Position numbers and translations under genes: made by a program
The notes under the pieces: generated by a model
Database searches by the model: none
What the model saw: only the letters and a program-made list of their open reading frames with translations
Told to the model about the DNA's origin: nothing
Assembly (NCBI RefSeq): GCF_918697925.1
Contig: NZ_CAKKMF010000033.1
Location: forward strand, 1-45,900
Direction: 5' to 3'
Length of the DNA stretch: 45,900 bases
Source: Arthrobacter sp. Bi26
Lineage (GTDB): Bacteria; Actinomycetota; Actinomycetes; Actinomycetales; Micrococcaceae
In this document: piece by piece, positions 33,308-41,034 of the stretch
Position numbering within the stretch: the stretch's first letter is position 1
How the letters are laid out: each line of letters starts with the position of its first letter

Positions 33308-34996
33308 TTATGCAGGGCGGGAGGTCAGGGCGAGTCCGTGCTGGTAGGCGTAGGCCGTGACCGCGGCTCGGGAGGTCAGGCCCAACTTGGTGAAGATATT
33401 GCTCAGGTGCCGGGCCACCGTTTTTTCGCTGATGAACAGCTCGGAAGCAATGTTTCGGTTGCTCAGTCCGGTGGAGACGAGCTGGACCACCTCGGTTTCG
33501 CGTGCGGTGAGCGGCCCGGCGTCGGCGGCGTGATGAACGTCGTTCCCGGTGGTTGGCGCCGGGGCTGCCCGGGCGTCCGGCGCGACGGGCACCGATTGCT
33601 CAAGCTCCGAGAGCGCCGGCGCGGCGCGCAGCTCGGAAAATACTGCCCGGGCCGCCTCAAGTTCCAGCCGGGCGGATTCCTCATCGCCGAGCGCGGCGCA
33701 CAGCCTGGCCAGGAGGGCGCGGCAGCGGGCCGCTTCGAACGGTGCGTCGAGGCTGAGCCAGCGGGACCACGCGCGGCGAAGCGGGACCAGGGCAGACTGA
33801 AGGTCGCCTTCGTGGAACAGGACAGAGGCCTCGGACTGCTCGGCGAGGGCGTGCAGCAGGGGCATGTCGATCGAGGCGCAGAGCGAAGCCAGCTCCTCCG
33901 CGGCAGCCCGTGCTGCCCGTGCGTCGCCTGCTGCCAGTTCGATTTCCACCCGGGCGGCGAGCATCTGGCGCCGGTACGTGGGGTCGGCGCCGTCCATAGC
34001 CTGCCGGAGCAGGGACTGGGCCTGGTCCGGCTTGCCCTGGGCCAGACGCAGGAGCGCCAGCCCGGGCTGCGGGGGGAAACCGGTCTCCTGAGCGTGCAGG
34101 TAGGAGGCCTCGGCGGCGTCGAAGTCGCCCCGGAGCCGTTGGATTTCGCCCTGTTCGTAGAAGCCGCCGTAGGTGGCCAGCAGGTCGCCGCGGAAGGCGA
34201 GGTCCTGCGCCATCTGGGCCGCGTCGATCGCCTCGGTCCAGGCGCCGTGCAGCCGGTACAGCTCGGCCCGGTGCATCTGGCATTGGCCGCTGAAGGCCAC
34301 CAGGTTCTGCTGCGCGTCGCACCACCGGTCCAGCGCCCGTGTCCACTCGTGGGCACGGCGCAGGTCGAAGGCCAGAAGGCAGGTTCCGATCACTGCGCAG
34401 TAGATGATCCCGGCCGGGACCGGCGAGATCTCCCCCACGGTGACGGCGACCATGGCTTCGTCGAGCAGGGCCAGGCCGTCCTCGAGCCGGCCCAGCATGA
34501 TCCTTGCCTGCCCGAGACCCAGCAAACCGAGGGCCGCCGCGTCAGCGTCGCCACGTTCCCGTCCGAGGTCAGCGGCCCGGGTGAAGGCCTCCGCGGCGGC
34601 GGCGCCGTCGCCTCGGTAGAGGGCGCCCAGCCCGGCAGGGACGAACAGCATGCCCTCGAAGGGGCAGGGCTCGGGCAGGTCCTCGACGATCCGGTGGGCA
34701 CGGGCGAGCCAGCCGGCGCTGCGGGCCGCCTCGCCCAGCAGCATGAGGTTCAACCCGGACCAGGCGGCGCAGCGGGCGGCGGCGTCGTAGTCGCCTTCGG
34801 CGAGGTACTTCAGGTGCGCCCGGGCCAGGATGTCCACTCCCTCGGAACCCCGGCCGGTGAGGATGACGGAGGTGGCCAGCTGTTCCAGATCGCTGGCCGG
34901 CAGTTCGGCGTCGTGGTCGGCAGCGGTGTACTGCCCTACGGCGTCCGGCCAGCGCCGTTCGGCATAGGCCTCCCGGCCGTGTGCGAGTGTAGACAT
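33308..34996 (-). CDS. LuxR-type regulator with N-terminal helical repeats
   Basis: A 562-residue transcription factor. The C-terminal ~65 residues are the LuxR helix-turn-helix: PLTARETEVVQLVSTGLSN RNIASELFISEKTVARHLSN and IFTKLGLTSRAAVTAYAYQ. The remaining ~480 residues are Ala/Leu-rich paired helices of the TPR kind (ALGLLGLGQARIMLGRLEDG, LHGAWTEAIDAAQMAQDLAF, RLRGDFDAAEASYLHAQETG) without the P-loop domain of MalT/LAL regulators. Such proteins bind an unidentified ligand or protein through the repeats. The ATG at 34996 has GTGGAGGCGCG before it; the longer frame to 35089 is unlikely. Two genes downstream on the strand may belong to its regulon. Confidence 0.9.
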   Translation of the reverse strand: MSTLAHGREAYAERRWPDAVGQYTAADHDAELPASDLEQLATSVILTGRGSEGVDILARAHLKYLAEGDYDAAARCAAWSGLNLMLLGEAARSAGWLARAHRIVEDLPEPCPFEGMLFVPAGLGALYRGDGAAAAEAFTRAADLGRERGDADAAALGLLGLGQARIMLGRLEDGLALLDEAMVAVTVGEISPVPAGIIYCAVIGTCLLAFDLRRAHEWTRALDRWCDAQQNLVAFSGQCQMHRAELYRLHGAWTEAIDAAQMAQDLAFRGDLLATYGGFYEQGEIQRLRGDFDAAEASYLHAQETGFPPQPGLALLRLAQGKPDQAQSLLRQAMDGADPTYRRQMLAARVEIELAAGDARAARAAAEELASLCASIDMPLLHALAEQSEASVLFHEGDLQSALVPLRRAWSRWLSLDAPFEAARCRALLARLCAALGDEESARLELEAARAVFSELRAAPALSELEQSVPVAPDARAAPAPTTGNDVHHAADAGPLTARETEVVQLVSTGLSNRNIASELFISEKTVARHLSNIFTKLGLTSRAAVTAYAYQHGLALTSRPA

Positions 34997-35343
34997 CGCG
35001 CCTCCACGTTCCCGGTGGCGGGTCTGAGCCGGTGGGCGCTGCCCGGCCCGGCACTCGCGGAACCGGTGGTGGGCGGCGCGGCCCGTCATCTGCTTTTCAG
35101 GCTACCGCCGGGGTTAAGGGGCGGCAAGGTGCGGGGACCCGTCGGGTGATGCAGTTGCCCTCGGGCTCCAAGCCCGGTGAGGTCATCGCGGCCATGGGCC
35201 CGGTGGCGAATTCTCAGGGCATACTGCTGGCCGTGATCCTGGAGCCATAAATCCGCCGCGCTTCCATAGAGGATCGGGAGGACAATTGTGCGTAGTGAAC
35301 CAGGTCCAGGCGTTCAGCCAGGGCCTTCAACGGGAGAGCTGAC

Positions 35344-35760
35344 ATGGATGATTTCGTCGCTTACCTTGATACTTCGGAGGTCCGCTCCGGCAAACTTGAG
35401 GAACTCAAGACAGCCATGGCAGAACTCGCCGCGTTCGTTGAACAGAATGAGCCTCGGATCATCTCCTACAGCGTCTGTTTCTCAGAGGACGGCTCCACCA
35501 TGAGTGTCCTCCATTTCCATCCTGATCTGGCCTCGTTGGAGTTCCACATGAAAGTGGCGGGGCCTAAGTTCCCGCCAGTTGCGCCGCTTATCAAGATGAA
35601 GTCGATCGAAATCTTCGGCCGCCCAAGCGAGGACCTCGTGGCGCAACTTCGAGAGAAGGCACAGCTCCTCGGCACCGGATCCGTCATTGTCCGTGACGTT
35701 CACGCCGGCTTCGCCCGTTTTACCCGCGGCCAGCTTTCTTTGCCGTATGCCGGTTCCTGA
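35344..35760 (+). CDS. Small alpha+beta-barrel hypothetical protein
   Basis: A 138-residue cytoplasmic protein. The first ~95 residues read DDFVAYLDTSEVRSGKLEEL, KTAMAELAAFVEQNEP, ISYSVCFSEDGSTMSVLHFH and ASLEFHMKVAGPKFPPVAPL, the beta-alpha-beta pattern of dimeric alpha+beta-barrel (ABM/EthD-like) domains. The last ~40 residues (LREKAQLLGTGSVIVRDVHA) are an extra segment. No catalytic residue can be named. The ATG at 35344 follows GGGAGAGCTGAC. A 33-codon ATG frame at 35149-35250 lies upstream but has no support. Confidence 0.65.
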   Translation: MDDFVAYLDTSEVRSGKLEELKTAMAELAAFVEQNEPRIISYSVCFSEDGSTMSVLHFHPDLASLEFHMKVAGPKFPPVAPLIKMKSIEIFGRPSEDLVAQLREKAQLLGTGSVIVRDVHAGFARFTRGQLSLPYAGS

Positions 35761-36313
35761 CCGGACATTTCAGGAATCTCATTTCCAAGGTTCTCTCGGT
35801 GCACTCCACACCCAAAAATCGTCCAGGGCGGGCCCCAAAGTCTTTGCCTCATCTTATGGGCGGCACTGCTTCGAAACCGCGATGGACATCACGGAACAGG
35901 CTAACGTCGATGCCCTTTCACTGATGATCAATTCGACGGGCAGCGTGCTCCCGCATCTCCAAGGAGCAGCCACACTGTTCGCGGGAACCGGCCACAGGTT
36001 AGCAAGTGCAAGTGCCGGCATCAGCGAGACGCCACTCCGGGCTGAGCGCGAGGACCTCGTTGGGGGCCGGCATATGACCTTTCAACCGGATGCCGTGCAC
36101 CCTGTTTCAGCAGACCCAAATCGGTCCATAATGTCCACATAACTTCGGGAACCCCTCACGCTGGTGATAGGTGGCGCGGCGTTGAAGAGTCCCAAGTGGC
36201 TGCCCCGGCTCGGCGCAAGGGGCGGTCACGGGCTCCGGACAAGGATTCCGGGGACCGAAACCGGGGGGAGCATCGCCATCACTGCGGTCATCGACGCACT
36301 GAAGGGAATCATC
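35761..36313. other. 553-base region without a convincing gene
   Basis: An 86-codon frame at 35882-36142 (start MDITEQANVDALSLMINSTG) is open but lacks a ribosome site and a recognisable domain. Its neighbours give no context. I see no RNA gene or strong hairpin. Confidence 0.5.
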
Positions 36314-36694
36314 ATGCTCAAGGATTCAAACATCATCGCTGTCCTCCCCGCGAAGGACATCAACAGGGCGAAGGAGTACTACCGGGACAAGCTGGGAATG
36401 GAACCCTCCGAATCCATGGAGGAAGGCAGCGTCATGTACAGCTGCGGCCAAGGAACGCGCTTCCTCGTTTACCAGACAGACAATGCCGGGTCAGCCAAGA
36501 ACACCCAGATGGGCTGGGAAACGGACAATCTCGAACGCGAGATGGAGGAACTGCGAGGCCGCGGCGTCGTCTTTGAAGATTACGATTTTCCCGGCCTGAA
36601 GACGGAGAACGGCATTGCCACCGCTGACTGGGGGAAGGCAGCCTGGTTCCTGGACAGCGAGGGCAACATCATCAACATCTCCCAGCGCGCGTAG
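36314..36694 (+). CDS. VOC-superfamily (glyoxalase-like) protein
   Basis: A 126-residue protein with one vicinal-oxygen-chelate domain. It reads NIIAVLPAKDINRAKEYYRD, KLGMEPSESMEEGSVMYSCG, FLVYQTDNAGSAKNTQMGWE, REMEELRGRGVVFEDYDFPG and AAWFLDSEGNIINISQRA. In these proteins beta-strands carry metal ligands; here Glu residues in FLDSEGN and the first strand are partial matches, so metal binding is uncertain. GAAGGGAATC before the ATG at 36314 supports the start; the frame extends upstream without similarity. It could be a glyoxalase/bleomycin-resistance-like binding protein. A long palindrome follows. Confidence 0.85.
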   Translation: MLKDSNIIAVLPAKDINRAKEYYRDKLGMEPSESMEEGSVMYSCGQGTRFLVYQTDNAGSAKNTQMGWETDNLEREMEELRGRGVVFEDYDFPGLKTENGIATADWGKAAWFLDSEGNIINISQRA

Positions 36695-36708
36695 GCCGGA
36701 TGCCCCGA

Positions 36709-36775
36709 TGCGCTATCACCTACGGTCGTTCTGATAGCTGAGACCAGCTGTTTAGCAGCTACAAGTGATAGCGCA
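36709..36775. repeat. 67-nt nested inverted repeat
   Basis: TGCGCTATCAC (36709-36719) and GTGATAGCGCA (36765-36775) are exact inverted arms. Between them TAGCTG (36735-36740) and CAGCTA (36756-36761) form a second pair around AGACCAGCTGTTTAG. It lies 15 bases after the VOC gene stop. It may end transcription, or be a REP-like dispersed element. Confidence 0.7.
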
Positions 36776-36821
36776 ACGGGTGTTCCCCGTGGAAACGTGG
36801 GCGGTCACGAACAGAATGGCC

Positions 36822-36893
36822 TCAGTCGCGCAGCACCCAGACCGCGTTGTTCGGCTGCAGCCAGCCGTCTTCGGCCAGCGGAGCGACGGTGAG
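36822..36893 (-). pseudogene. 3'-terminal fragment of an alpha-glucosidase gene (copy B)
   Basis: On the minus strand this codes for LTVAPLAEDGWLQPNNAV followed by WVLRD and a stop. It matches the last ~24 codons of the intact gene at 42165-43862 (LSAAPLAEDGWLQPNNAA then WVLRD). In the last 51 bases 48 agree by hand count. The similarity also includes six bases (ATGGCC on the plus strand) beyond the stop codon. Upstream it stops abruptly at about 36893. It lies 170 bases before the nuclease gene. Confidence 0.85.
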
Positions 36894-37061
36894 CCTGCTC
36901 CTGGGCCTTGGTCCCCCTGAAAACTCCGCTCCGCTGTGGGCAACTGCTCCAACCGCTGCTTACAGACGAGGGGAAGCCTCAGGCCAGAGGCCGCCGCATG
37001 CGATAAGTTCAGGTGGAACCGCACGCGGCCCCGTCCAGGGGGCATCAGGACATGGAGAACA

Positions 37062-37988
37062 ATGACGACAGCATGGATGGTCCGGCAGGGCAGAGGTGGC
37101 CTGTTCGCCGAAGACATGATCGAGGCCGGATACATGGGAGTCGACTTTGTCGGCGACTATGACCTCACCCCGCATCTGGGCGAAGGGCCGGACTCTTTCC
37201 GCTCCGCCGTGGTCCAGGTGTTCCTGGGGCAGGAACCGGACAAGGGCAAGGTCGCGGCCGGTCTCGCCGCCGGCAATCTGTGGTGGGCCTGCGAAGGGAT
37301 CGTCGAAGGCAACCTCGTGCTGGCACCCAAACCTGACCGCACCTACCAGTACGGCGTCGTGACCGGCGGGTACGAATACCACCCGGGCACGGATCTGCCA
37401 CACCGGCGCCGGGTCGACTGGAAGGGCTCGTTCAGCAAGGACGACATGAGCCCCGCCTTGGCATCATCTGCCAGGTCGATCATGACGGTGTTCCAGCTGG
37501 CCGCCCACACCGTAGAGCTGGCGGCGCTCACTCAGCTCACCGATGCCGCCCAGCCTATAGCCCAGGCGATCTCCTCCCAGGTCGAGGACCAGCTCGCGTT
37601 CCAGATGGAGAAGCAGCTCGAAGACTTCCTGGTCCACAACTGGCGCAGCACAACGCTCGGCCAGGACTATGACATCTACGAAGAGGACGGCCAACTCAAA
37701 GGCCAGCAGTACCTCACCGACACCGGGCCCATGGACATCCTCGCGATCAGCAAGGACCGGACCCGGCTGCTCGTGATTGAACTCAAGCGCGGTCGCGCCA
37801 GTGACGCCGTCGTCGGCCAGATCCAGCGCTACATGGGCTACGTCCAGGAAGCATTGCTCGAACCTGGGCAGTCCGTTGAAGGCGTCATCATCGCGCAGGA
37901 AGATGATCTGCGGATCCGCCGTGCACTGTCCATCGCCCGGAACATCCGGTTCATGAAGTACCGGGTGGAGTTCCACCTGGAGGCGTAG
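37062..37988 (+). CDS. Solitary PD-(D/E)XK nuclease, NucS/Mrr-like
   Basis: A 308-residue DNA-targeting nuclease. The C-terminal domain contains TGPMDILAISKDRTRLLVIE followed by LKRGRASDAVVGQIQRYMGY: an Asp followed by Glu-Leu-Lys, the PD-(D/E)XK active site of the NucS/EndoMS and Mrr-like restriction group. The N-terminal ~130 residues (AWMVRQGRGGLFAEDMIEA, YQYGVVTGGYEYHPGTDLPH, RRRVDWKGSFSKDD) match the EVE-like/restriction-system N-terminal domain that usually begins WxxRAGRxGxxA. The middle is helical (AHTVELAALTQLTDAAQPIA). No methylase or specificity gene is beside it, so a defence or repair role is a hypothesis. The ATG at 37062 follows GGAGAACA. Confidence 0.82.
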   Translation: MTTAWMVRQGRGGLFAEDMIEAGYMGVDFVGDYDLTPHLGEGPDSFRSAVVQVFLGQEPDKGKVAAGLAAGNLWWACEGIVEGNLVLAPKPDRTYQYGVVTGGYEYHPGTDLPHRRRVDWKGSFSKDDMSPALASSARSIMTVFQLAAHTVELAALTQLTDAAQPIAQAISSQVEDQLAFQMEKQLEDFLVHNWRSTTLGQDYDIYEEDGQLKGQQYLTDTGPMDILAISKDRTRLLVIELKRGRASDAVVGQIQRYMGYVQEALLEPGQSVEGVIIAQEDDLRIRRALSIARNIRFMKYRVEFHLEA

Positions 37989-38189
37989 CCCGGCAGGCGT
38001 AAAGGGGGCCGGCGACGGCTGGAGTGGGCGCACAAACAGGTGAGCGCCCTCGCCGCCGGCCCCGGTATCCAAACCACGTTTCAATCCGAAACCCCCAGCA
38101 CCGGGGATGCCGCCGGTACGCTCCACATTAGGACGAAGACCGTGCACGGCATACGAGTGGCCGGTACTCGCTTCCGGGCACTTTTCTGA

Positions 38190-38225
38190 ACTGTCCTCGC
38201 GTGCTTACACTCTTCTCTTGCCCGA
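38190..38225 (+). promoter_or_regulatory. Candidate promoter for the small ORF at 38244
   Basis: CTGAAC (38187-38192) and TACACT (38214-38219) resemble -35 and -10 elements, but the spacing is slightly long. The 255-base gap before it shows no other signal. This is a weak assignment. Confidence 0.25.
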
Positions 38226-38243
38226 TTCGAGATGAGGACCACC

Positions 38244-38507
38244 ATGGCCGCCGCAGACTACTTCGTCCACCGCCACCACGACACCGAAATCCCCGAAGAC
38301 CACCTCGACATCTGGCGTGCAATTCCGACCGGTGGTTTTGACGATCAGCCGAGCGTCCAGATCAATCAGGCCGACGGCGTGACGGCCTCGGTCAGCTACC
38401 GGACGGATGATGCCCGGGCTCTGGCCCGCGCCATCCTGGAGGCGGCAGGAGTCGATCCACGGGAAGCCTTCACCGGGGACCTGCCTGAACTGTACGCCGG
38501 CTGCTAA
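38244..38507 (+). CDS. Small hypothetical protein
   Basis: An 87-residue cytoplasmic protein that I do not recognise. It is acidic and His-rich at the start (MAAADYFVHRHHDTEIPEDH), then has strands LDIWRAIPTGGFDDQPSVQI and DGVTASVSYRTDDARALARA, and ends GDLPELYAGC. The ATG at 38244 was preferred over one 12 bases upstream because ATGAGGACCACC provides an SD-like GAGG. It follows the nuclease gene on the same strand with its own candidate promoter, inside the segment bounded by alpha-glucosidase 3' fragments. Codon use is normal for the genome. Confidence 0.65.
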   Translation: MAAADYFVHRHHDTEIPEDHLDIWRAIPTGGFDDQPSVQINQADGVTASVSYRTDDARALARAILEAAGVDPREAFTGDLPELYAGC

Positions 38508-38670
38508 CGTCGTCGACCGCCGGTCGGACGCACCTTGGTTATGGAACGAACCCGTTGCCCCAGGACGCCGCGCCGTGGGTTCGATCCGGAGCTGGCGGTG
38601 CAGACGTGTCCTCGAAGACACGCCGCTCTGTCTCCGCAAAGCTGTCGGTGCCCAGGAGGACCATGGACTC

Positions 38671-38961
38671 ATGACCGCTCCAACAGTGGAGGCGGCGATC
38701 CATGAACTGATGGATCTCGCCTGGAATGTTGTCTATCACCTGCTCGAGGAGCAGGGCCTGCTCGGCGACGGATTGTTGGTCGATGAGTACACAGGGATCC
38801 ACTCCTGGCTGGACGGACCGACCCGGTACACCGTGGTCCACTCCCGGACGGTGGCGGTCCTGTTCGTCGAGACACGGCCCGTGGACGCCATCGCCTTCCG
38901 TCACGATCTCCTGGGCGCAGCCGACGTTGCAGGCTTCTTCAAACTTCCGGGCAGCTGCTGA
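38671..38961 (+). CDS. Small hypothetical protein
   Basis: A 96-residue protein of unknown function. It contains two helices (TVEAAIHELMDLAWNVVYHL, LEEQGLLGDGLLVDEYTG) and strands TRYTVVHSRTVAVLFVETRP and VDAIAFRHDLLGAADVAGFF, ending in KLPGSC. No domain is recognised. AGGAGG (38654-38659) lies about 11 bases before the ATG at 38671, which decides the start. It is 163 bases after the previous small gene and convergent with the alpha/beta hydrolase, also within the segment between copies B and C. Confidence 0.6.
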   Translation: MTAPTVEAAIHELMDLAWNVVYHLLEEQGLLGDGLLVDEYTGIHSWLDGPTRYTVVHSRTVAVLFVETRPVDAIAFRHDLLGAADVAGFFKLPGSC

Positions 38962-38982
38962 CGGTCCGGTCGGTCCTCCTCA

Positions 38983-39723
38983 TTACTCCTGAGAGAGCCA
39001 AGCCGATACCGTGGCGTTGAACCACTCCGGGCGTTGAAGGGGGATTCCGTGGCCACACCCATCCACAACCTCCAAGTCGCTTCCAGGTAGGGCGGCATGG
39101 ATCGCAGCGGCAGAGTCACGCATCAGCCTCCGTTCACGCTGACCCACCATCACGAGGGCTTCCCCAGGGAAGCGGGACCAATTCTCAGGCAATGCGAAGC
39201 GCAGGTTCTCCCCGACGGCGGCCGTCAAGGTCGCCTTCGTTATGCCTGCACTGGTGTCGATGTACTGCTCCATCAGCTCTGGGGGTATGAACAGCTGCCG
39301 GGCCTGCAGGCGGGCAAACCATCTCCTCCGGGCAAGTGGCGCGCTCAAACCGAGAATGCCCAGGGTGAGGCCACCGTACGCCATCGGCTTCGCTTGGGCA
39401 CTGACGACCATAACTCGGCTCACCAGAGGCGTATGTTGAGCCGCCAGACCGATGGATAGCTGGGCCCCGAGCGAGAAGCCGATCACTGCTACTGGCGAAC
39501 CAACCCGTTGCAACACCAAGTCGGCCAGGGCATTTACGGTCGCGGAATGCGAGATGTACTCCTCGCTGGAGCTCTCTCCGTGCCCCGGGAGGTCGGGGAC
39601 GATCACACGGTGCCGGTCTTCCAGGCTACGGCTCAGGGATTGCCACATCCAACCGGCGACGCCACCACCGTGCAGGAGCAAGACAGGAGGTGCGCTCTCT
39701 GGTCCGTACTGGTTCGTGTGCAC
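38983..39723 (-). CDS. Alpha/beta hydrolase
   Basis: A 246-residue hydrolase with an intact triad. The oxyanion motif is PPVLLLHGGGVAGWMWQSLS (residues ~12-31), with VIVPDLPGHGESSS after it. The nucleophile elbow is AVIGFSLGAQLSIGL (Ser about residue 92), an acid is expected near MVGQRERRLMRDSAA, and the His is in VVDGCGHGIPLQRPEW. The cap region (ARRRWFARLQARQLFIPPEL) is medium-sized. The start is a GTG at 39723, with no strong ribosome site; no longer start is supported. The enzyme would cleave an ester or similar bond of unknown identity. It lies between copies B and C of the alpha-glucosidase 3' end. Confidence 0.87.
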   Translation of the reverse strand: MHTNQYGPESAPPVLLLHGGGVAGWMWQSLSRSLEDRHRVIVPDLPGHGESSSEEYISHSATVNALADLVLQRVGSPVAVIGFSLGAQLSIGLAAQHTPLVSRVMVVSAQAKPMAYGGLTLGILGLSAPLARRRWFARLQARQLFIPPELMEQYIDTSAGITKATLTAAVGENLRFALPENWSRFPGEALVMVGQRERRLMRDSAAAIHAALPGSDLEVVDGCGHGIPLQRPEWFNATVSAWLSQE

Positions 39724-39860
39724 CGGCTTATGCTTTCACGTTCCCAGCGCCTGCTACGTCTCTGAGAATACGAATTGGCCACCACTCCAGTAACACTGTG
39801 CGCCCTAATCGACTTCCTCAGAACCTGACCGTCCTAACCCAGATTCAGGCCGCCGGACCT

Positions 39861-40825
39861 TTAGTCCTTCAGCACCCAGGCAGCGTTGTTCGGTTGCAGC
39901 CAGCCGTCCTCCGCCAGGGGCGCGGCGCTGAGCAGCACGGTGCCGGCCGGGAGTTTGACCGGTTCGGTTCCCATCGCGACGGCGACGAGGAAGTGCGCGT
40001 TGCGTTCGCAGATGAGGAGGTTTCCGGCCTCGACACGCCAGCTGCCGCCGTCGTCCGCGGTGAAGACTTCGTTTTTCCACAACTGCCGGCGCAGCTCCAG
40101 CGCCGTCTTGGTGATGTTCAGGGAGGAGCCCGGAACCTGTTCCTGTTGCTCGATGGCATGGGTTCCCCAGCCAGCCGGGATCGGGAGCCACGGATCCGCG
40201 GCGGGTTCAGCGAGCGAGAAGCCATGGCTCATCGCCGCATCCGCGGTCCAGGGCAGCGGCACGCGGGCGCCGTCGCGGCAGACGCCGCCGCGGGCCCACA
40301 TCGGATCCGCCCGTGCCTCCACCGGGACGTCGACCTCGGGCAGCCCGAGCTCCTGGCCCTGGTAGAGGTACGCCGCGCCGGGCAACCCGAGCAGAGCCAC
40401 GAGGGCCGCGCGGGCCCGGACGCTGCCGAGCTCGCCGCCGCCGAACCGGGTGGAGCGGACAATGTCGTGGTTTCCAGCGCCCACGTCGGGGCGGCACCGT
40501 GCAACTGCCGGGCGGCCTCGAGCTCGGTCCCAACGGTTGCCCACGCGTATGCGTCCCAGCCGAGCTTCACGAACGCGAACGCGAAGGCCTGCTGCATCTC
40601 GTCGGCGCGGGTGTAGCGGGCGGCGCGGGCCGGTTCGAGGTTGACCTCGCCCACCAGCAGCCGGTGCGGCTCATACTTCTCGGCCAGGGTGCGCCAGCGG
40701 CGGTAGACCTCGTGCACGTCCTCCTGGTCCGAGACCTGCGGGTTGGACCGCAGCCCGTCCACCACCCCGCCCGTGGAGGGCGAGTCCGGCAGCCCGTCGG
40801 CCTTGAACAGGGCGGCCGCTACACG
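39861..40825 (-). pseudogene. Truncated, frameshifted alpha-glucosidase copy (copy C)
   Basis: This duplicates the final ~320 codons of the intact gene at 42165-43862. It begins with ALFKADGLPDSPSTGG (residue ~245 of the intact protein) and ends AEDGWLQPNNAAWVLKD. It still has the acid/base Glu region (LLVGEVNLEP) but lacks the nucleophile Asp and the first half of the barrel. A one-base deletion near 40466 (TTTCCAGC here against TTTTCGAGC in the intact copy) shifts the frame just before NHDIVRS. A three-base deletion removes one Val after it. Similarity ends near 40825, where unrelated sequence begins. In the last 51 bases 44 match the intact gene. Confidence 0.9.
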
Positions 40826-40930
40826 CATCGAGCTCGGCGCGACCTGCGGCGTACTCAAGGAGTGATCCCAGGACGCGGCTCTGTCAGTGCTCCGCCCTGG
40901 TCTGCGGGCGCAAGCTTCATCAACCACCTG

Positions 40931-41033
40931 TTGCGTCGTGACGAGAGACAATGAGAACCCTCATGTCTGTCATAGTTGAGCTTGCGTCGTGTCGTGAAAC
41001 ATGACAAACCACCCGTGTCTGCCATAGTTGGGC
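40931..41033 (+). promoter_or_regulatory. Degenerate ~51-bp tandem repeat carrying a promoter
   Basis: TTGCGTCGTG (40931-40940 and 40982-40991) and TGTCTGYCATAGTTGRGC (40964-40981 and 41016-41033) recur 51-52 bases apart. The second unit has ATGACA (41001-41006), 16 bases, then CATAGT (41023-41028), fitting -35 and -10 elements. The transcript would begin at about the ATG at 41035, implying a leaderless mRNA. TGTCGTG-AAA-CATGACA (one mismatch) is a dyad within it. Confidence 0.5.
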
Positions 41034-41034
41034 C

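Noticed and set aside
35149..35250. 33-codon ATG frame before the gene at 35344
   Set aside because: No ribosome site at a normal distance and no similarity to known peptides; too short to separate from chance.
35687..36142. 151-codon frame overlapping the end of the 35344-35760 gene
   Set aside because: The overlap with a better-supported gene, low-complexity middle and lack of a domain make it unlikely.
38561..38595. GGTTCGATCC resembles a tRNA T-loop
   Set aside because: The flanking bases do not form a five-base-pair T stem, and no acceptor, D or anticodon arms can be drawn around it.
40826..40951. Continuation of the copy C frame past 40825 as a possible transposase or integrase fragment
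   Set aside because: The translated stretch has no catalytic motif or family pattern, so I do not assign a mobile element.
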